A DNA stretch of 64,000 nt from Streptomyces sp. NBC_00683 (GCF_036226745.1 NZ_CP109013.1:3224001-3288000); one strand, 5' to 3'; counted from the first letter of the stretch, positions 1 to 11,686 are shown. The notes: generated by a model from the letters alone, not told the origin. Numbers and translations are program-made.

Positions 1-113
1 TCGAGACGACCGGGGTCGCCTGCTGGGCGGCCGTGGGCGACTGGACGGACCGCAGCGTCGTCGTACCCCTGTGCGGCGCCGGCCTCAAGACGGGCCTGGC
101 GCCCGCACCGTGA
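1..113 (+). CDS. C-terminal end of a PLP-dependent enzyme (partial)
   Basis: Only the last 36 residues are in the window; the frame is open from the left edge to the TGA at 111. The tail contains VVVPLCGAGLKTG, which resembles the final strand and glycine-rich turn of threonine synthase-like PLP enzymes (pattern VVxxLxGxGLK). The call rests on this short motif alone. The gene is convergent with the cupin gene, with 30 bp between the stops. Confidence 0.4.
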   Translation, partial: ETTGVACWAAVGDWTDRSVVVPLCGAGLKTGLAPAP

Positions 114-143
114 CCGGAATCCGCCCCGCGCCGTGACCGCCCG

Positions 144-626
144 TCAGTCCGTCCAGTACGTGTCGTGCCTGATGAAGAACTCGGCACGCTCCTTCTCCGG
201 CCAGTCGGAGACCTGCGACACCTTCTCGAAGTACTCCTCGCGGGGCGCCCCGGGCGTGAACAGCAGCAGCATCGAGGCGGGTGCGTCCGAGTCGTTGCGG
301 AAGGCGTGCAGGCCGCCCTGCGGTACGTACAGGAAGTCGCCCTCGGTCGTGTCGACCCAGCGCTCGCCGTTGTAGATCCGCACCGTCCCGCCGAGGATGA
401 AGAACGACTCCGAGATCGTGCGGTGGAAGTGCGTGGCAGGGCCACCGGCCCTGGGCGCCATGTTGATCCGGTAGAGCCCGAACTCGCCGTGCGTCGACTC
501 CGTGGTCGCCAGGTAGTGCGTGGTGCCACCGCTGCGCGTCAGCAGATTCGGCGTGGTGTCCGCCGGGCGGTACTGCGCGCTGATCTCGCCCTCGCCGTCC
601 GTGTACTTGGGTTCCGGATACGACAT
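144..626 (-). CDS. Single-domain cupin protein
   Basis: This 160-aa protein carries both cupin motifs. Motif 1 is around ATHFHRTISESFFIL (HxH followed by a downstream Glu, the metal ligands); motif 2 is around GDFLYVPQGGLHAFRN with the third His. The family binds a metal in a small beta-barrel and includes dioxygenases, isomerases and sugar-binding proteins, so the substrate cannot be named. The ATG has a GGGAGAA ribosome site 6 nt upstream. It is divergent from the secreted GH65 enzyme, with 110 bp between starts, which allows but does not prove a shared role in sugar metabolism. Confidence 0.8.
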   Translation of the reverse strand: MSYPEPKYTDGEGEISAQYRPADTTPNLLTRSGGTTHYLATTESTHGEFGLYRINMAPRAGGPATHFHRTISESFFILGGTVRIYNGERWVDTTEGDFLYVPQGGLHAFRNDSDAPASMLLLFTPGAPREEYFEKVSQVSDWPEKERAEFFIRHDTYWTD

Positions 627-735
627 GCCGTTCTCCCTCTGCCCTGGACCGGTCCGCTCCGATGTGCCGTCCGATCAGCCGTTCACCCGCGCGCCGCAGC
701 CCTACCCGCGACGCCGCCGTGCCTACCTTCGTACG

Positions 736-3381
736 GTGAGCCTCACGCGCATCTCTGTTCTCACGTCCTTGGTGGCGGGCGCACTGATCGCCCCCCTGCC
801 GCCGCTCTCGTACGCGACCGGCGCGAGGACCGCCGCACCCGTGACGGCGCCACCGCCCGCCTCGTGCGGGCGGACGGGCCACGCGGGCGCCCGGGACGCA
901 TCCGGTGCGTCCGCCGCCTCCGACGGCGCCTCCTGGGCGCCGACGTCCACCGCCTTCGGCGAGGCCGCGGGATACGACCCCTACGTCGGCAACGGCTATC
1001 TGGGCCACCGGGTGCCCGCCACGGGCGCCGGATACGCGGCGACGGGCGGGAAGACCGGCTGGCCCCTCTACACACCACGGTACGACGGAGCCTTCGTCTC
1101 CGGGCTCTACGCCCGCGACAAGGGCCTCGCCGAGGGCCGCGAGGTGATCGCCGCCCTGCCGAGCTGGACCACCCTCGACGTGCGCGTCGGTACGGAGACC
1201 TTCGGCACCGGCACTCCCGCCGGCCGCGTCTCGCGGTACCGGCAGACCGCCTTCTTGCGCTGCGGTGTCGTCGTGACCTCGCTGCGCTGGACCACCGCCG
1301 ACGGCCGGGCGACCGATCTGACGTACGAAGTGCTGACCGACCGCTCCGACGTGCACACCGGGGCCGTACGCCTGCGGATGACCCCGCACTGGAGCGGCAC
1401 GGCAACGGTCACGGGCCGGCTGGACGAGCGCGGGGCGCGCCGGATGACGGTCGCGGACGACGGCACGTTCCGCACGCTCGGCACGGGCACGGAGGGGGCG
1501 ATCGTCCAGACGGGTACCGGCAACGGCACCCGGACCGCCCGGGTCGAGGCGGGCCGCTCGTACACGTTCGAGAAGTACGTGGGCATCGACACCGCCCTCA
1601 CCTCCCGCACCCCCCTCGTCTCCGCGCGCGACGCCTCGCGGCGCGCCGCCCGGCGCGGCTGGTCCGGGGTCCTCGCCGGCAACGCGGCCGCCTGGCGGAC
1701 CGCCTGGGCCTCCGACATCGCCGTCCCGGGCAGCCCGGATCTGCAGGCCTGGCTGCGTGCCGCGCAGTACGGCCTGCTCGCCGGCACCCGCACAGGTTCC
1801 TCGGACAGCATCGCCCCGGCGGGGCTGACCAGCGACAACTACGCAGGCATGGTGTTCTGGGACGCCGAGACGTGGATGTACCCGGGGCTGCTCGCCACCC
1901 GCCCCGAACTGGCCCGCACGGTGGTCGAGTACCGCTACCGCACCAGGGGAGCCGCCCGCGCCAACGCCGAGAAGCTGGGCCACAGCGGCCTGTTCTACCC
2001 GTGGACGAGCGCGAGCAGGGGCCGGCTCGACTCCGAGTGCCAGAGCTGGGACCCGCCGCACTGCCTCACCCAGAACCACCTCCAGGGCGACATCTCGCTC
2101 GCCGTCTGGCAGTACTACCTGGCCACCGGCGACCGGACCTGGCTCGAGAGCCGGGGCTGGCCGCTCCTGGAGGGCATCGCCGACTTCTGGCAGTCACACG
2201 CCACGGCGAACAGCGACGGCAGCTACTCGGTGAGGAACGTCGCGGGCCCGGACGAGTACAGCAACGGGGTCACGGACGGGGTCTTCACCAACGCCGTCGC
2301 CGCTACCGCTCTGCGCAACGCGACCCGCGCCGCCCAGCTCCTCGGCCACCCGGCACCGGCGGGGTGGACCCGGGTCGCCGACGGGCTCCGCATCCCGTAC
2401 GACGCCGAGCGGAAGCTGTTCCTCCAGTACGCCGGGTACAACGGCTCGACCATCAAGCAGGCCGACACCGTGCTGCTCGTCTACCCGCTGGAGTGGCCGA
2501 TGGAGGAGGGTGCCGCCGCCGCGACACTCGACTACTACGCCGCGCGCACCGATCCGGACGGCCCCGCGATGACGGACTCGGTGCACGCGATCGACGCGGC
2601 CGCGATCGGGGAACCCGGCTGCGCCACGTACACGTATCTCCAGCGTGCCGTACGGCCGTTCGTCCGCGGCCCCTTCAACCTCTTCTCCGAGGCACGCGGC
2701 GAGAAGTCCGGCGCCGAGGACCCGCTCTCCGGCTTCCCCGCCGAGGACTTCCTCACCGGCAAGGGCGGCTTCCTCCAGGTCTTCACCCACGGCCTGACGG
2801 GCCTCCGGCTGCGCGAGGACGGCGTACGGCTCGACCCGCTCCTGCCGCCCCAGCTCCGCGAGGGCGTGGAACTGACAGGGCTGCGCTACCGGGGCCGTAC
2901 GTACGACATCTCGATCGGCCCCCGCAGCACCACGGTCCGGCTGACGGACGGCGCCCCGTTCACGGTCCACACCCCGTCGGGCCCGCGCCGCCTCTCCACC
3001 ACGCTCACCCTCCCCACCCGCCGTCCCGACCTCGCCGTGACGGCGGACGCCGCGCGATGCCGCCCCGCGACGGCCACCTCCGAGACCCCCGGCCTGTACG
3101 CCGTCGCGGCGGTGGACGGCAGCCCGTCGACGGCCTGGTCCCCCGAGGGCGCGACAGGAACCCTGGCGGTGGACCTGCGCCGGGTCCTGCGGGTCACCTC
3201 GATCACCCCCCGGTGGTCCGACACCGCTCCCGCCTCCCACACCCTGGAGACGTCGCTCGACGGCGGGACCTGGCGGCCGTACCGGTCCGGGGACCTCGCG
3301 CGCCAGGTGCGGGTGACGGTGCGCTCGGCGGACGCGGAGAAGCCGGCGGGAGTGAGCGAACTGGTCGTCCGCGGCCGGTGA
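736..3381 (+). CDS. Secreted glycoside hydrolase family 65 protein (acid trehalase-like)
   Basis: This 881-aa exoenzyme probably cleaves or phosphorolyses an alpha-linked disaccharide. GH65 includes acid trehalase and maltose, trehalose and kojibiose phosphorylases. After a signal peptide (about residues 1-30) comes an N-terminal beta-sandwich, then the (alpha/alpha)6 barrel with FWDAETWMYPGLL and AGPDEYSNGVTDG. E507 in GPDEY is at the family's catalytic acid position. Residues about 795-881 look like an F5/8 type C (discoidin-like) carbohydrate-binding domain. The GTG start is chosen because TACCTT at 724-729 is followed by 6 nt and then GTG, a leaderless arrangement, and it puts the signal peptide at the N terminus. 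The export signal favours hydrolase over phosphorylase. The LacI gene just downstream is the likely regulator. Confidence 0.85.
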   Translation: MSLTRISVLTSLVAGALIAPLPPLSYATGARTAAPVTAPPPASCGRTGHAGARDASGASAASDGASWAPTSTAFGEAAGYDPYVGNGYLGHRVPATGAGYAATGGKTGWPLYTPRYDGAFVSGLYARDKGLAEGREVIAALPSWTTLDVRVGTETFGTGTPAGRVSRYRQTAFLRCGVVVTSLRWTTADGRATDLTYEVLTDRSDVHTGAVRLRMTPHWSGTATVTGRLDERGARRMTVADDGTFRTLGTGTEGAIVQTGTGNGTRTARVEAGRSYTFEKYVGIDTALTSRTPLVSARDASRRAARRGWSGVLAGNAAAWRTAWASDIAVPGSPDLQAWLRAAQYGLLAGTRTGSSDSIAPAGLTSDNYAGMVFWDAETWMYPGLLATRPELARTVVEYRYRTRGAARANAEKLGHSGLFYPWTSASRGRLDSECQSWDPPHCLTQNHLQGDISLAVWQYYLATGDRTWLESRGWPLLEGIADFWQSHATANSDGSYSVRNVAGPDEYSNGVTDGVFTNAVAATALRNATRAAQLLGHPAPAGWTRVADGLRIPYDAERKLFLQYAGYNGSTIKQADTVLLVYPLEWPMEEGAAAATLDYYAARTDPDGPAMTDSVHAIDAAAIGEPGCATYTYLQRAVRPFVRGPFNLFSEARGEKSGAEDPLSGFPAEDFLTGKGGFLQVFTHGLTGLRLREDGVRLDPLLPPQLREGVELTGLRYRGRTYDISIGPRSTTVRLTDGAPFTVHTPSGPRRLSTTLTLPTRRPDLAVTADAARCRPATATSETPGLYAVAAVDGSPSTAWSPEGATGTLAVDLRRVLRVTSITPRWSDTAPASHTLETSLDGGTWRPYRSGDLARQVRVTVRSADAEKPAGVSELVVRGR

Positions 3382-3474
3382 ACGACACGGCGCCGGCGTC
3401 GGCGGCGGTATCCCGGTTTCGTGCGAACTCCCGCCGCGTGTACCGGTTTCGGCACCGAGGGTTAAAATCCGGCC

Positions 3475-4494
3475 ATGAACCGAGGGGCACCGACACTGGA
3501 AGACGTCGCGCAGCAGGCGGGGGTGTCCCGCGCCACTGTGTCGAGGGTGGTCAACGGTGTGCGCAACGTCGACCCCGCCATCCAGGACCTGGTCCGTGTC
3601 GCGATCGAACGGACGGGGTACACCCCGAACCGCGCGGCGAGGTTCCTCGTCACCCGGCGCGCGGGCACGATCGCGCTCATCATCTCGGGCGCGGGTGACG
3701 AGTTCGCCGCCCAGGTGTTCGCGGACCCGTTCTTCGGACGGGTGGTCGACGGCGCCATGGGGTACCTGCGGAGCCGTGCCATCCACCCGGTGCTCCTGTT
3801 CGCGGAGTCGGAGGCGGCCAGGGAGCAGGTCGTCGACTACGCGCGGCAGGGCAACGTGGACGGCACCCTCGTGGTGTCGCTCCAAGCGCCGGACCCGCTG
3901 CCGCAGTTGCTCGCCTCGGCCGGGATCCCCACCGTCCTGTACGCACGGCCGGCCCAGCCCCAGCCGTTCAGCTTCGTGGACCTGGACAACTACTCCGGGG
4001 CCGAGCTGGCCGCGGAGCACCTGCTCGCCCGCGGCTGCCGGCGCATCGCCGCGATCCCCGCTCCGCAGAACCTTCCCGCCGCCCGGGCCCGGCTCGACGG
4101 TTTCCGTGACGCGCTGGCCGCCGCCGGCCACCCCGCCCCGCTGATCGCCGAGGGCACGTTCACCCTCGACAGCGGCGCGGCGGCGATGAGCCGGCTCCTG
4201 GAGGAGGACCCCTCCGTCGACGGCGTCTTCGCGGCCAACGACCTGATGGCACAGGGCGCCTGCCAACTCCTGCGTGAGCGCCGGCGGCGCATACCGCAGG
4301 ACGTCGCGGTCGTCGGTTTCGACGACTCGAGCGCCGCTTCGGTGTGCCGACCGCCGCTGACCACGGTCCGTCAGCCGGTGGAGAAGATGGCCGAAACCAT
4401 GGCCAAGCTCCTGTGCGAACACGTCGAAGGCGTGCGCTCCGAGCCGACGTCGGTCGTCTTCGAACCGGAACTGGTCGTACGCGAGTCCGCCTGA
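3475..4494 (+). CDS. LacI family transcriptional regulator
   Basis: The 339-aa protein has the LacI helix-turn-helix and hinge (residues about 6-60, with LEDVAQQAGVSRATVSRVVNG and the TGYTPNRAARFL hinge helix). A periplasmic-binding-protein-like sugar sensor follows (about 62-335), including the usual DGVFAANDLMAQG and VVGFDDSS segments. It lies 93 bp after the GH65 gene in the same direction and probably controls it in response to a sugar. TAAAAT at 3463-3468 stands 6 nt before the ATG, so the transcript is likely leaderless. Two copies of CCGGTTTCG (3413 and 3443, 30 bp apart) lie just upstream. Confidence 0.93.
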   Translation: MNRGAPTLEDVAQQAGVSRATVSRVVNGVRNVDPAIQDLVRVAIERTGYTPNRAARFLVTRRAGTIALIISGAGDEFAAQVFADPFFGRVVDGAMGYLRSRAIHPVLLFAESEAAREQVVDYARQGNVDGTLVVSLQAPDPLPQLLASAGIPTVLYARPAQPQPFSFVDLDNYSGAELAAEHLLARGCRRIAAIPAPQNLPAARARLDGFRDALAAAGHPAPLIAEGTFTLDSGAAAMSRLLEEDPSVDGVFAANDLMAQGACQLLRERRRRIPQDVAVVGFDDSSAASVCRPPLTTVRQPVEKMAETMAKLLCEHVEGVRSEPTSVVFEPELVVRESA

Positions 4495-4625
4495 CGGGGA
4501 ACGCCCGGCAGGCCGGTCAGCAGCCTGTACCCGGCCCCGCCACCCAGCAGTTCGCCACCAGCCGGGAGACGTGGCCGGCTCCGGCCGCCCGGGCCAGGTG
4601 ACCGAACGTCAGGACACCCGGAACG

Positions 4626-4661
4626 GCGAGGGGCCGGCTCCCGGAAGAGCCGACCCCTCGC
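4626..4661. terminator. Hairpin terminator between convergent lacI and ychF
   Basis: Arms 4626-4640 and 4647-4661 form a 15-bp stem with one C-A mismatch and a 6-nt loop. There is no U tract, as is common in Streptomyces. It can serve both genes. Confidence 0.8.
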
Positions 4662-4707
4662 CATCTGCGAACCTGGCGGAACGCCCTGTCCCGCGGTAAT
4701 GCACCGA

Positions 4708-5796
<1,089 letters not shown>

Positions 5797-6038
5797 GTTG
5801 GCGACTTCCTGGAGTGAGGACGATGAGTGAGCTGCGGGGCTGTGGCGGGCGGGCCCGGGGTGGACCGATTCTCCAGTTTACGGGCGGGGCGGGGCGGCCG
5901 GTCACGGGTCCGGGGCGGGGCGGGTGTGCGGCCGGACGGGGCCGGTTTCGGCCGTGCGGTATCGAACGCAGGGCCAAGGTCGGCCAAAGCGCGTGTCCAA
6001 CGCCCGAAAGGACCCGCACCGCGACCTAGGTTGTCCAG

Positions 6039-6638
6039 GTGGAGCAGCACAGGACACGTACCCCGCAGCGCAGGCAGCCCCAGCAGGCCCCGCTGTCCCC
6101 GCCGGGCGGCCTCGGCGAGGCCGCGGCCTGTCCGGTGCCGGCAGGCGTGGGAGTAGCGGTCGCACCGGGGCCGGCACCCAGGTCCCGCACCGTCGCACCG
6201 GTGGTGCTCGCGCTGCGCAGGTTTCCCAACCCCCGGCTGACCGGCATCGGCGCCGGGCTCTTCGCCGCCCTGGCCATGTTCCTGCTGGCCTGCCTGGACC
6301 AGTTGCTCCTCGGCGGTTCCGAGGTCGTGTACGGGGTGCTGTTCCTGCCCGTCAGCGCGCTGACGGCGCTCTGGGTGCGGCCCGCCGACCTGGTCACGGC
6401 ACCGATCAGTGTGCCCATCGCCTTCGCCGTCGGTGTGATCCCCGTCGCCGGGGGCACGGGCGGCTTCGGCGGGCAGACGATGGCCGTCGTCACCGCGCTC
6501 GCCGTCCATGCCGGCTGGCTGTACGGCGGCACGCTCATCGCCGGGATCATCGCGACCGTCCGGAAGATCCGGCACATGCGGGAGCGGCAGCGGTACCTGG
6601 CCAGGACCGGTCAGGGTGCGCGCCGCCCCCGCTCGTAG
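6039..6638 (+). CDS. DUF6542 membrane protein
   Basis: This 199-aa protein has a proline-rich, probably cytoplasmic N-terminal tail (residues 1-60). Three to four hydrophobic segments follow (about 70-90, 98-115, 120-140, 145-170), then a basic C-terminal tail. It matches the DUF6542 pattern of small actinobacterial membrane proteins of unknown function, which I recall beside ychF in Streptomyces. TAGGTT at 6028-6033 precedes the GTG by 5 nt, so translation is probably leaderless. The stop lies 6 bp from that of convergent ppgK. Confidence 0.7.
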   Translation: MEQHRTRTPQRRQPQQAPLSPPGGLGEAAACPVPAGVGVAVAPGPAPRSRTVAPVVLALRRFPNPRLTGIGAGLFAALAMFLLACLDQLLLGGSEVVYGVLFLPVSALTALWVRPADLVTAPISVPIAFAVGVIPVAGGTGGFGGQTMAVVTALAVHAGWLYGGTLIAGIIATVRKIRHMRERQRYLARTGQGARRPRS

Positions 6639-6644
6639 CCCGGG

Positions 6645-7382
6645 TCAGTTCCCCGCGGCCGCCATGGCCGCGCCCACGATGCCCGCGTTGTTCTGCAGCT
6701 CGGCCGGAACCATCTCGGCCCGTACGTGTTCGATGAGGGGGAGGAACTTCTCCGCCTTGCGGCTGACTCCCCCGCCGATGATGAAGAGCTCGGGCGAGAA
6801 CAGCATCTCCACGTGGACCAGGTACTTCTGCACCCGGTGCGCCCAGTGGTGCCAGCTCAGGTCCTCGTCCTCCTTGGCCTTCGTGGAGGCGCGCTTCTCC
6901 GCGTCGTGCCCGTGCAGCTCCAGGTGGCCGAGCTCGGTGTTGGGGACCAGCTGACCGCCTGTGAAGAGGGCGCTGCCGATTCCCGTACCCAGGGTCAGCA
7001 TGATCACCGTGCCCTTGCGGCCGCGGCCCGCGCCGAAGGTCATCTCGGCGATTCCGGCCGCGTCGGCGTCGTTGAGGATCGTGACCGGCTGCCCGATGCG
7101 GTCGCTGAGCAGCGCACGGGCGTCCGTGTCGATCCAGTCCTTGTCCACGTTGGCCGCGGTACGCGTGATGCCGCCCGTGACCACCCCGGGGAACGTGATG
7201 CCGACCGGGCCCCGCCAGTCGAAGTGGCCGACGACCTCGGCCACACCGTCGGCCACGCTCGCGGGCGTGGCCGGATGCGGTGTCAGTACCTTGTGGCGCT
7301 CCTGCGCCAGCTCTCCGCGGTCCAGGTCCACGGGCGCACCCTTGATCCCTGACCCGCCGATGTCCACACCGAAGATCTCCAT
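6645..7382 (-). CDS. ppgK: Polyphosphate glucokinase (ROK family)
   Basis: This 245-aa enzyme phosphorylates glucose to glucose 6-phosphate using inorganic polyphosphate or ATP. The start [15 protein letters not shown] is the phosphate-1 loop of actinobacterial Ppg[13 protein letters not shown] holds the catalytic Asp, and [12 protein letters not shown] is the phosphate-2 loop. The family length is about 245-265 aa. The ATG at 7382 is chosen over an upstream in-frame ATG because it opens directly with the conserved [10 protein letters not shown], and TACCGT (7390-7395) lies 7 nt before it, giving a leaderless start. It is in the same direction as ispH, 75 bp downstream of its stop. Confidence 0.93.
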   Translation of the reverse strand: MEIFGVDIGGSGIKGAPVDLDRGELAQERHKVLTPHPATPASVADGVAEVVGHFDWRGPVGITFPGVVTGGITRTAANVDKDWIDTDARALLSDRIGQPVTILNDADAAGIAEMTFGAGRGRKGTVIMLTLGTGIGSALFTGGQLVPNTELGHLELHGHDAEKRASTKAKEDEDLSWHHWAHRVQKYLVHVEMLFSPELFIIGGGVSRKAEKFLPLIEHVRAEMVPAELQNNAGIVGAAMAAAGN

Positions 7383-7457
7383 GGAATCCACGGTACGGGC
7401 AGGTGGCACGGATCACTTCCCGGGGCGGGGATCCGTGCCGTGCGGGGTGCGTTCCCG

Positions 7458-8438
7458 TTACTCGGCGGAGAGTGCCGCCGCCTCGGCGCGCAGGTCCCTG
7501 CGGAGCTCCTTGGGCAGCGAGAAGGTGATCGACTCGTCCGCGGTCTTCACCGTCTCGACGTCGCCGTAACCCCGCTCGGCCAGCCACTCCAGCACTCCGT
7601 CGACCAGGACGTCGGGGACCGAGGCACCCGAGGTGAGGCCGACCGTGCTGACGCCTTCCAGCCAGCTCTCGTCGATCTCTGCGGCGAAGTCCACCAGGTG
7701 CGCGGCGGGCGCGCCGGCGTCCAGGGCGACCTCGACCATGCGGATCGAGTTCGACGAGTTCTTGGAGCCGACGACGATGACCAGCTCGGCGTCCTCGGCC
7801 AGCTTCTTCACCGCGATCTGACGGTTCTGCGTGGCGTAGCAGATGTCGTCGCTCGGCGGGGAGATCAGCTTCGGGAACTTCTCCTTGAGCGCGTCCACCG
7901 TCTCCATCGTCTCGTCGACGGAGAGCGTGGTCTGGGAGAGCCAGACGACCTTCGACTCGTCGCGTACGGAGACGCCCGCGACGTCCTCGGGGCCGTCGAC
8001 CAGCGTGATGTGGTCGGGGGCCTCACCGCTCGTGCCGATGACTTCCTCGTGGCCCTCGTGGCCGATCAGGAGGATGTCGTAGTCCTCCTTGGCGAAGCGG
8101 ACGGCTTCCTTGTGGACCTTGGTGACGAGCGGGCAGGTCGCGTCGATGGTGGCGAGCTTGCGCTCGGCGGCCTCCGCGTGGACGGTCGGCGCGACGCCGT
8201 GGGCCGAGAACATCACGATGGAGCCCTCGGGGACCTCCGCGGTGACGTCGACGAAGATCGCGCCCTTCTTCTCCAGGGTCTGCACGACGTACTTGTTGTG
8301 CACGATCTCGTGCCGGACGTAGATCGGGGCCCCGTACTGCTCCAGGGCCTTCTCGACGGCGATCACGGCACGGTCCACGCCCGCGCAGTAGCCACGGGGA
8401 GCGGCGAGAAGGACACGGCGGGCAGGAGTAGCAGTCAT
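7458..8438 (-). CDS. ispH: 4-hydroxy-3-methylbut-2-enyl diphosphate reductase
   Basis: IspH catalyses the last step of the MEP isoprenoid pathway, reducing HMBPP to IPP and DMAPP with a [4Fe-4S] cluster. All three cluster cysteines are present: C18 (APRGYCAGV), C102 (DATCPLV) and C200 (DDICYAT). The HEIVHN, HGV and SSNS motifs are also there. The protein is 326 aa, the normal length. The ATG at 8438 is preferred because TACGAT is followed by 7 nt and then this ATG. An in-frame ATG at 8447 would add three residues. Confidence 0.96.
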   Translation of the reverse strand: MTATPARRVLLAAPRGYCAGVDRAVIAVEKALEQYGAPIYVRHEIVHNKYVVQTLEKKGAIFVDVTAEVPEGSIVMFSAHGVAPTVHAEAAERKLATIDATCPLVTKVHKEAVRFAKEDYDILLIGHEGHEEVIGTSGEAPDHITLVDGPEDVAGVSVRDESKVVWLSQTTLSVDETMETVDALKEKFPKLISPPSDDICYATQNRQIAVKKLAEDAELVIVVGSKNSSNSIRMVEVALDAGAPAAHLVDFAAEIDESWLEGVSTVGLTSGASVPDVLVDGVLEWLAERGYGDVETVKTADESITFSLPKELRRDLRAEAAALSAE

Positions 8439-8533
8439 GCGTCCCATCGTAAGGCCGTACCGAACAGGCGCGGGCTCGGCGGGGTCGGGAGACTGAAGCC
8501 CTGTGCGGCGGGCAGGCGAGCGACGGAGGACTC

Positions 8534-9877
8534 ATGGCGGGCAGCAGCGTGGACGGCGGAAGGCTGCGACGCACGCTCGGCTTCCGGGACCTGGTGGTCT
8601 ACGGGCTGCTGTTCATCGCCCCCATGGCCCCGGTCGGCGTGTTCGGCACGCTCGACGCGAAGTCCGACGGCGCTGTCGCGCTGGTCTATGTCGTGGCGAC
8701 CGTCGTGATGGCCTTCACCGCCTTCAGTTACGCCCAGATGGTGCGCGTGGCCCCGCTGGCGGGTTCCGTCTTCGCGTACGCCCGCAAGGGGCTCGGGGAA
8801 GGGCCGGGCTTCATCGCGGGCTGGATGGCGATGCTCGATTACCTGCTCATTCCGGCGGTCGCCTATCTCTTCTCCGGGATCGCGATGAACGCGCTCGTCC
8901 CGGAGGTGTCGCGGTGGGTGTGGACGGCGATCGCGGTGGCCGTGACCACGCTGCTCAACCTGTGGGGGGTGAGGGCGGCGGCCCGGGTGGGCTTCGCGGT
9001 GCTCGCCATGGAAATCGTGGTGCTGCTGGTGTTCGTGGTGTCCGCGGTGGTGGTGCTGGCCAGGGACGGGGCGCAGCGCGGCTGGCTGACGCCGTTCACC
9101 GGGGACACCGGTTTCTCGATGACGGCGGTGCTGGGGGCGGTGTCCGTCGCGGTGCTGTCGTACCTGGGCTTCGACGCGATCGCCTCGTTCGCGGAGGAGG
9201 TGACGGGGGGTTCGGCGAAGGTGGCGCGGGCGGTGCTGTTCTGTCTCGTCCTCGCCGGGGTGCTGTTCGTGGTCCAGTCGTACCTGGCGGCGCTGCTGGA
9301 GCCCGTGAGCTCGGCGGAGCTGGCGGCGAACCCGGTGATGCAGGGGTCGGCGTTCTACGACGCGGTGGACGCCTCGGTCGGGACGTGGCTGCACGATCTG
9401 GTGGCCGTGAGCAAGGCCATCGGGGCGGCCTTCGCCGCGCTGGCCGGGCAGGCCGCGGCCGGGCGGCTGGTGTTCGCCATGGCCCGGGAGCACCGTCTGC
9501 CGTCGTTCCTCGCCCGGGTCGACGGCGGGTCCGGGGTACCGCGCGTCGCGATCGGGGGCGCCGCGATCGTGACGCTGGTGGCGGCGGTGTGGGCGGCCCG
9601 GCGCGACGACGGGCTCGACCATCTGGTGTCGGTCGTGAACGTGGGCGCCCTCACGGCGTTCGTGCTGCTGCACGCGTCGGTGGTGGGCTGGTTCGCCGTA
9701 CGCCGGATGGAGGGCCCGCCGAACTGGTGGCGGCATGTGCTCCTGCCGGTCGTGGGCGCCGGCGTGCTGATCGCGGTCATCCTGGAGGCGACGACGAGCG
9801 CCCAGCTGGTGGGGCTGTGCTGGCTGGGGATCGGCCTGGTGGTGCTGGGGGCCCAGTGGGGGCGGCGGGCGGTCTGA
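8534..9877 (+). CDS. APC family amino acid/polyamine permease
   Basis: This 447-aa integral membrane protein has about 12 predicted transmembrane helices. The first begins at [19 protein letters not shown], with the conserved unwound region typical of APC transporters. [15 protein letters not shown], the TM6 signature of the family, is also present. The pattern resembles the PuuP-like polyamine/amino-acid importers, but the substrate cannot be read from sequence. The ATG has GGAGG 5 nt upstream. It is divergent from ispH. Confidence 0.88.
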   Translation: MAGSSVDGGRLRRTLGFRDLVVYGLLFIAPMAPVGVFGTLDAKSDGAVALVYVVATVVMAFTAFSYAQMVRVAPLAGSVFAYARKGLGEGPGFIAGWMAMLDYLLIPAVAYLFSGIAMNALVPEVSRWVWTAIAVAVTTLLNLWGVRAAARVGFAVLAMEIVVLLVFVVSAVVVLARDGAQRGWLTPFTGDTGFSMTAVLGAVSVAVLSYLGFDAIASFAEEVTGGSAKVARAVLFCLVLAGVLFVVQSYLAALLEPVSSAELAANPVMQGSAFYDAVDASVGTWLHDLVAVSKAIGAAFAALAGQAAAGRLVFAMAREHRLPSFLARVDGGSGVPRVAIGGAAIVTLVAAVWAARRDDGLDHLVSVVNVGALTAFVLLHASVVGWFAVRRMEGPPNWWRHVLLPVVGAGVLIAVILEATTSAQLVGLCWLGIGLVVLGAQWGRRAV

Positions 9878-9968
9878 GGAGCGCGGTGGGGGGCGGGCGG
9901 CGCCCCGAGGGCCGGGAGGCGGGCCGGGTTCCCCCGTCGATGTCCGTCCCGGCCGATACGCTCGCCGC

Positions 9969-11180
9969 ATGGCTCTCACTACGTCCCCGGAAGCTCCGCT
10001 GCCCGTCGGCGACGTGTCACGGCTCATCGGGGGGTGGATCGACCGGCTCGGTGCGGTCTGGGTCGAGGGGCAGATCACCCAGCTGTCACGGCGGCCGGGC
10101 GCGGGCGTCGTCTTTCTGACACTGCGCGACCCGTCGCACGACATCTCGGTGAGCGTGACGTGCTTCCGCCAGGTGTTCGACCGGATCGCCGATGTGGTGA
10201 CGGAGGGCGCGCGCGTCGTCGTCCTCGCCAAGCCCGAGTGGTACGCGCCCCGCGGGCAGCTGTCCCTGCGGGCCACGGAGATACGGCCGGTGGGCATCGG
10301 CGAGCTGCTGGTCCGGCTGGAGCAGCTGAAGAAGTCGCTGGCCGCCGAGGGCCTCTTCGCGCTGGACCGCAAGAAGCCCCTGCCGTTCCTGCCCCAACTG
10401 ATCGGCCTGGTCTGCGGGAGGGCGTCGGCCGCCGAGCGCGACGTCCTGGAGAACGCGCGGCGCCGCTGGCCCGCGGTGCGCTTCGAGGTGCGCAACACCG
10501 CCGTACAGGGGGTGCACGCGGTGAACCAGGTCGTCCAGGCGGTGAAGGAGCTCGACGAGCTGGCCGAGGTCGACGTGATCGTCGTCGCGCGCGGCGGCGG
10601 CAGCGTGGAGGACCTCCTGCCGTTCTCCGACGAGCAGCTCATCCGTGCGGTGGCCGCGTGCCGCACGCCGGTGGTGTCGGCCATCGGGCACGAGCCGGAC
10701 TCCCCGTTGCTCGACCTGGTCGCGGATCTGCGGGCGTCGACACCGACCGACGCGGCCAAGAAGGTCGTCCCGGACGTGGGCGAGGAGCTCGACCGGGTGC
10801 AGCAGCTCCGGGACCGGGCACTGCGGACCGTACGGGGACTGCTCGACCGCGAGGAGCGGGGGCTGGCGCACGCGCTGGGCCGGTCCGCCATGGAGCGCCC
10901 GCAGCGGATGGTGGACGAGCGGGCGGCGGAGATCGACGCGCTGGCCGGGCGGAGCCGCCGGGTGCTGGGCCATCTGCTGGACCGGGCCGACTCGGAGCTC
11001 GCGCACACCCGGGCGCGGGTGGTCGCGCTGTCGCCCGCGGCGACGCTGGAGCGGGGGTACGCGGTGCTGCAGCGGCCGGACGGACATGTGGTGCGCTCCC
11101 CGTCGGACGCCGGGGAGCCGGGCGAGGAGCTGCGGGCACGGGTGTCGGAGGGCGAGTTCACGGTGCGGGTGGCCGAGTGA
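9969..11180 (+). CDS. xseA: Exodeoxyribonuclease VII large subunit
   Basis: XseA, with several XseB subunits, degrades single-stranded DNA to oligonucleotides in repair. The 403-aa protein has the N-terminal OB-fold (residues about 12-105; [13 protein letters not shown]). The catalytic domain follows with [26 protein letters not shown] and [14 protein letters not shown], then a coiled-coil C-terminal half that binds XseB. TACGCT at 9957-9962 precedes the ATG by 6 nt, indicating a leaderless start. xseB follows after 70 bp. Confidence 0.96.
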   Translation: MALTTSPEAPLPVGDVSRLIGGWIDRLGAVWVEGQITQLSRRPGAGVVFLTLRDPSHDISVSVTCFRQVFDRIADVVTEGARVVVLAKPEWYAPRGQLSLRATEIRPVGIGELLVRLEQLKKSLAAEGLFALDRKKPLPFLPQLIGLVCGRASAAERDVLENARRRWPAVRFEVRNTAVQGVHAVNQVVQAVKELDELAEVDVIVVARGGGSVEDLLPFSDEQLIRAVAACRTPVVSAIGHEPDSPLLDLVADLRASTPTDAAKKVVPDVGEELDRVQQLRDRALRTVRGLLDREERGLAHALGRSAMERPQRMVDERAAEIDALAGRSRRVLGHLLDRADSELAHTRARVVALSPAATLERGYAVLQRPDGHVVRSPSDAGEPGEELRARVSEGEFTVRVAE

Positions 11181-11250
11181 CGCACCGGAGGCCGGGTCGC
11201 GGGCCGGTGGCCGGGCCCCTGATGTCACAGCTCACGAATAGGGTGAACGC

Positions 11251-11505
11251 ATGACGGACGACGGGACGACGACTGCCGCTGCGGCGACCGGCACGCTCGG
11301 GTACGAGCAGGCGCGGGACGAGCTGATCGAGGTCGTGCGGCGCCTGGAGGCGGGCGGCACGACGCTGGAGGAGTCGCTGGCCCTGTGGGAGCGGGGCGAG
11401 GAGCTGGCGAAGGTGTGCAGGCGCTGGCTGGAGGGCGCGCGTGCCCGGCTGGACGCGGCGCTGGCCGGCCCGGACGAGCCCGCCGAGGGTGAGCGCACGG
11501 ACTGA
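11251..11505 (+). CDS. xseB: Exodeoxyribonuclease VII small subunit
   Basis: This 84-aa protein has the XseB core: [31 protein letters not shown] and [12 protein letters not shown]. The helical hairpin binds the C-terminal coiled coil of XseA. The gene has its own leaderless-type promoter (TAGGGT at 11239-11244, 6 nt before the ATG), so it may be transcribed separately from xseA as well as with it. Confidence 0.95.
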   Translation: MTDDGTTTAAAATGTLGYEQARDELIEVVRRLEAGGTTLEESLALWERGEELAKVCRRWLEGARARLDAALAGPDEPAEGERTD

Positions 11506-11589
11506 GCCGGACGGCGGCGCCGGATCCGCCCGAGCGGGAACGGGGCGGGGCGGAGCACTGTGCGGTCGATCACCCTGGGACAGATTTAG

Positions 11590-11619
11590 TTGAACGTTAA
11601 TCAATATCTCGGTTACGGT
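11590..11619 (+). promoter_or_regulatory. Housekeeping-type promoter of the nitroreductase gene
   Basis: TTGAAC (11590-11595), an 18-bp spacer and TACGGT (11614-11619) give a good HrdB-like promoter about 70 bp before the nitroreductase start. The spacer is unusually AT-rich for this genome. Confidence 0.6.
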
Positions 11620-11686
11620 GATCACATCGCTTTGCGCGGCCCACGGGCCCGCGTGACCCCGTAGCCGTCCGGAAGGTACCCCCCAG

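Noticed and set aside
85..3698. Several very long open frames overlapping the GH65 and LacI genes on both strands
   Set aside because: They are GC-bias shadows: arginine-, glycine- and proline-rich translations without domains. The GH65 and LacI frames have recognisable motifs.
8435..11185. A 916-residue minus-strand frame across the permease and xseA
   Set aside because: Low-complexity Arg/Ser/His-rich translation; the opposite strand encodes clear permease and XseA proteins.
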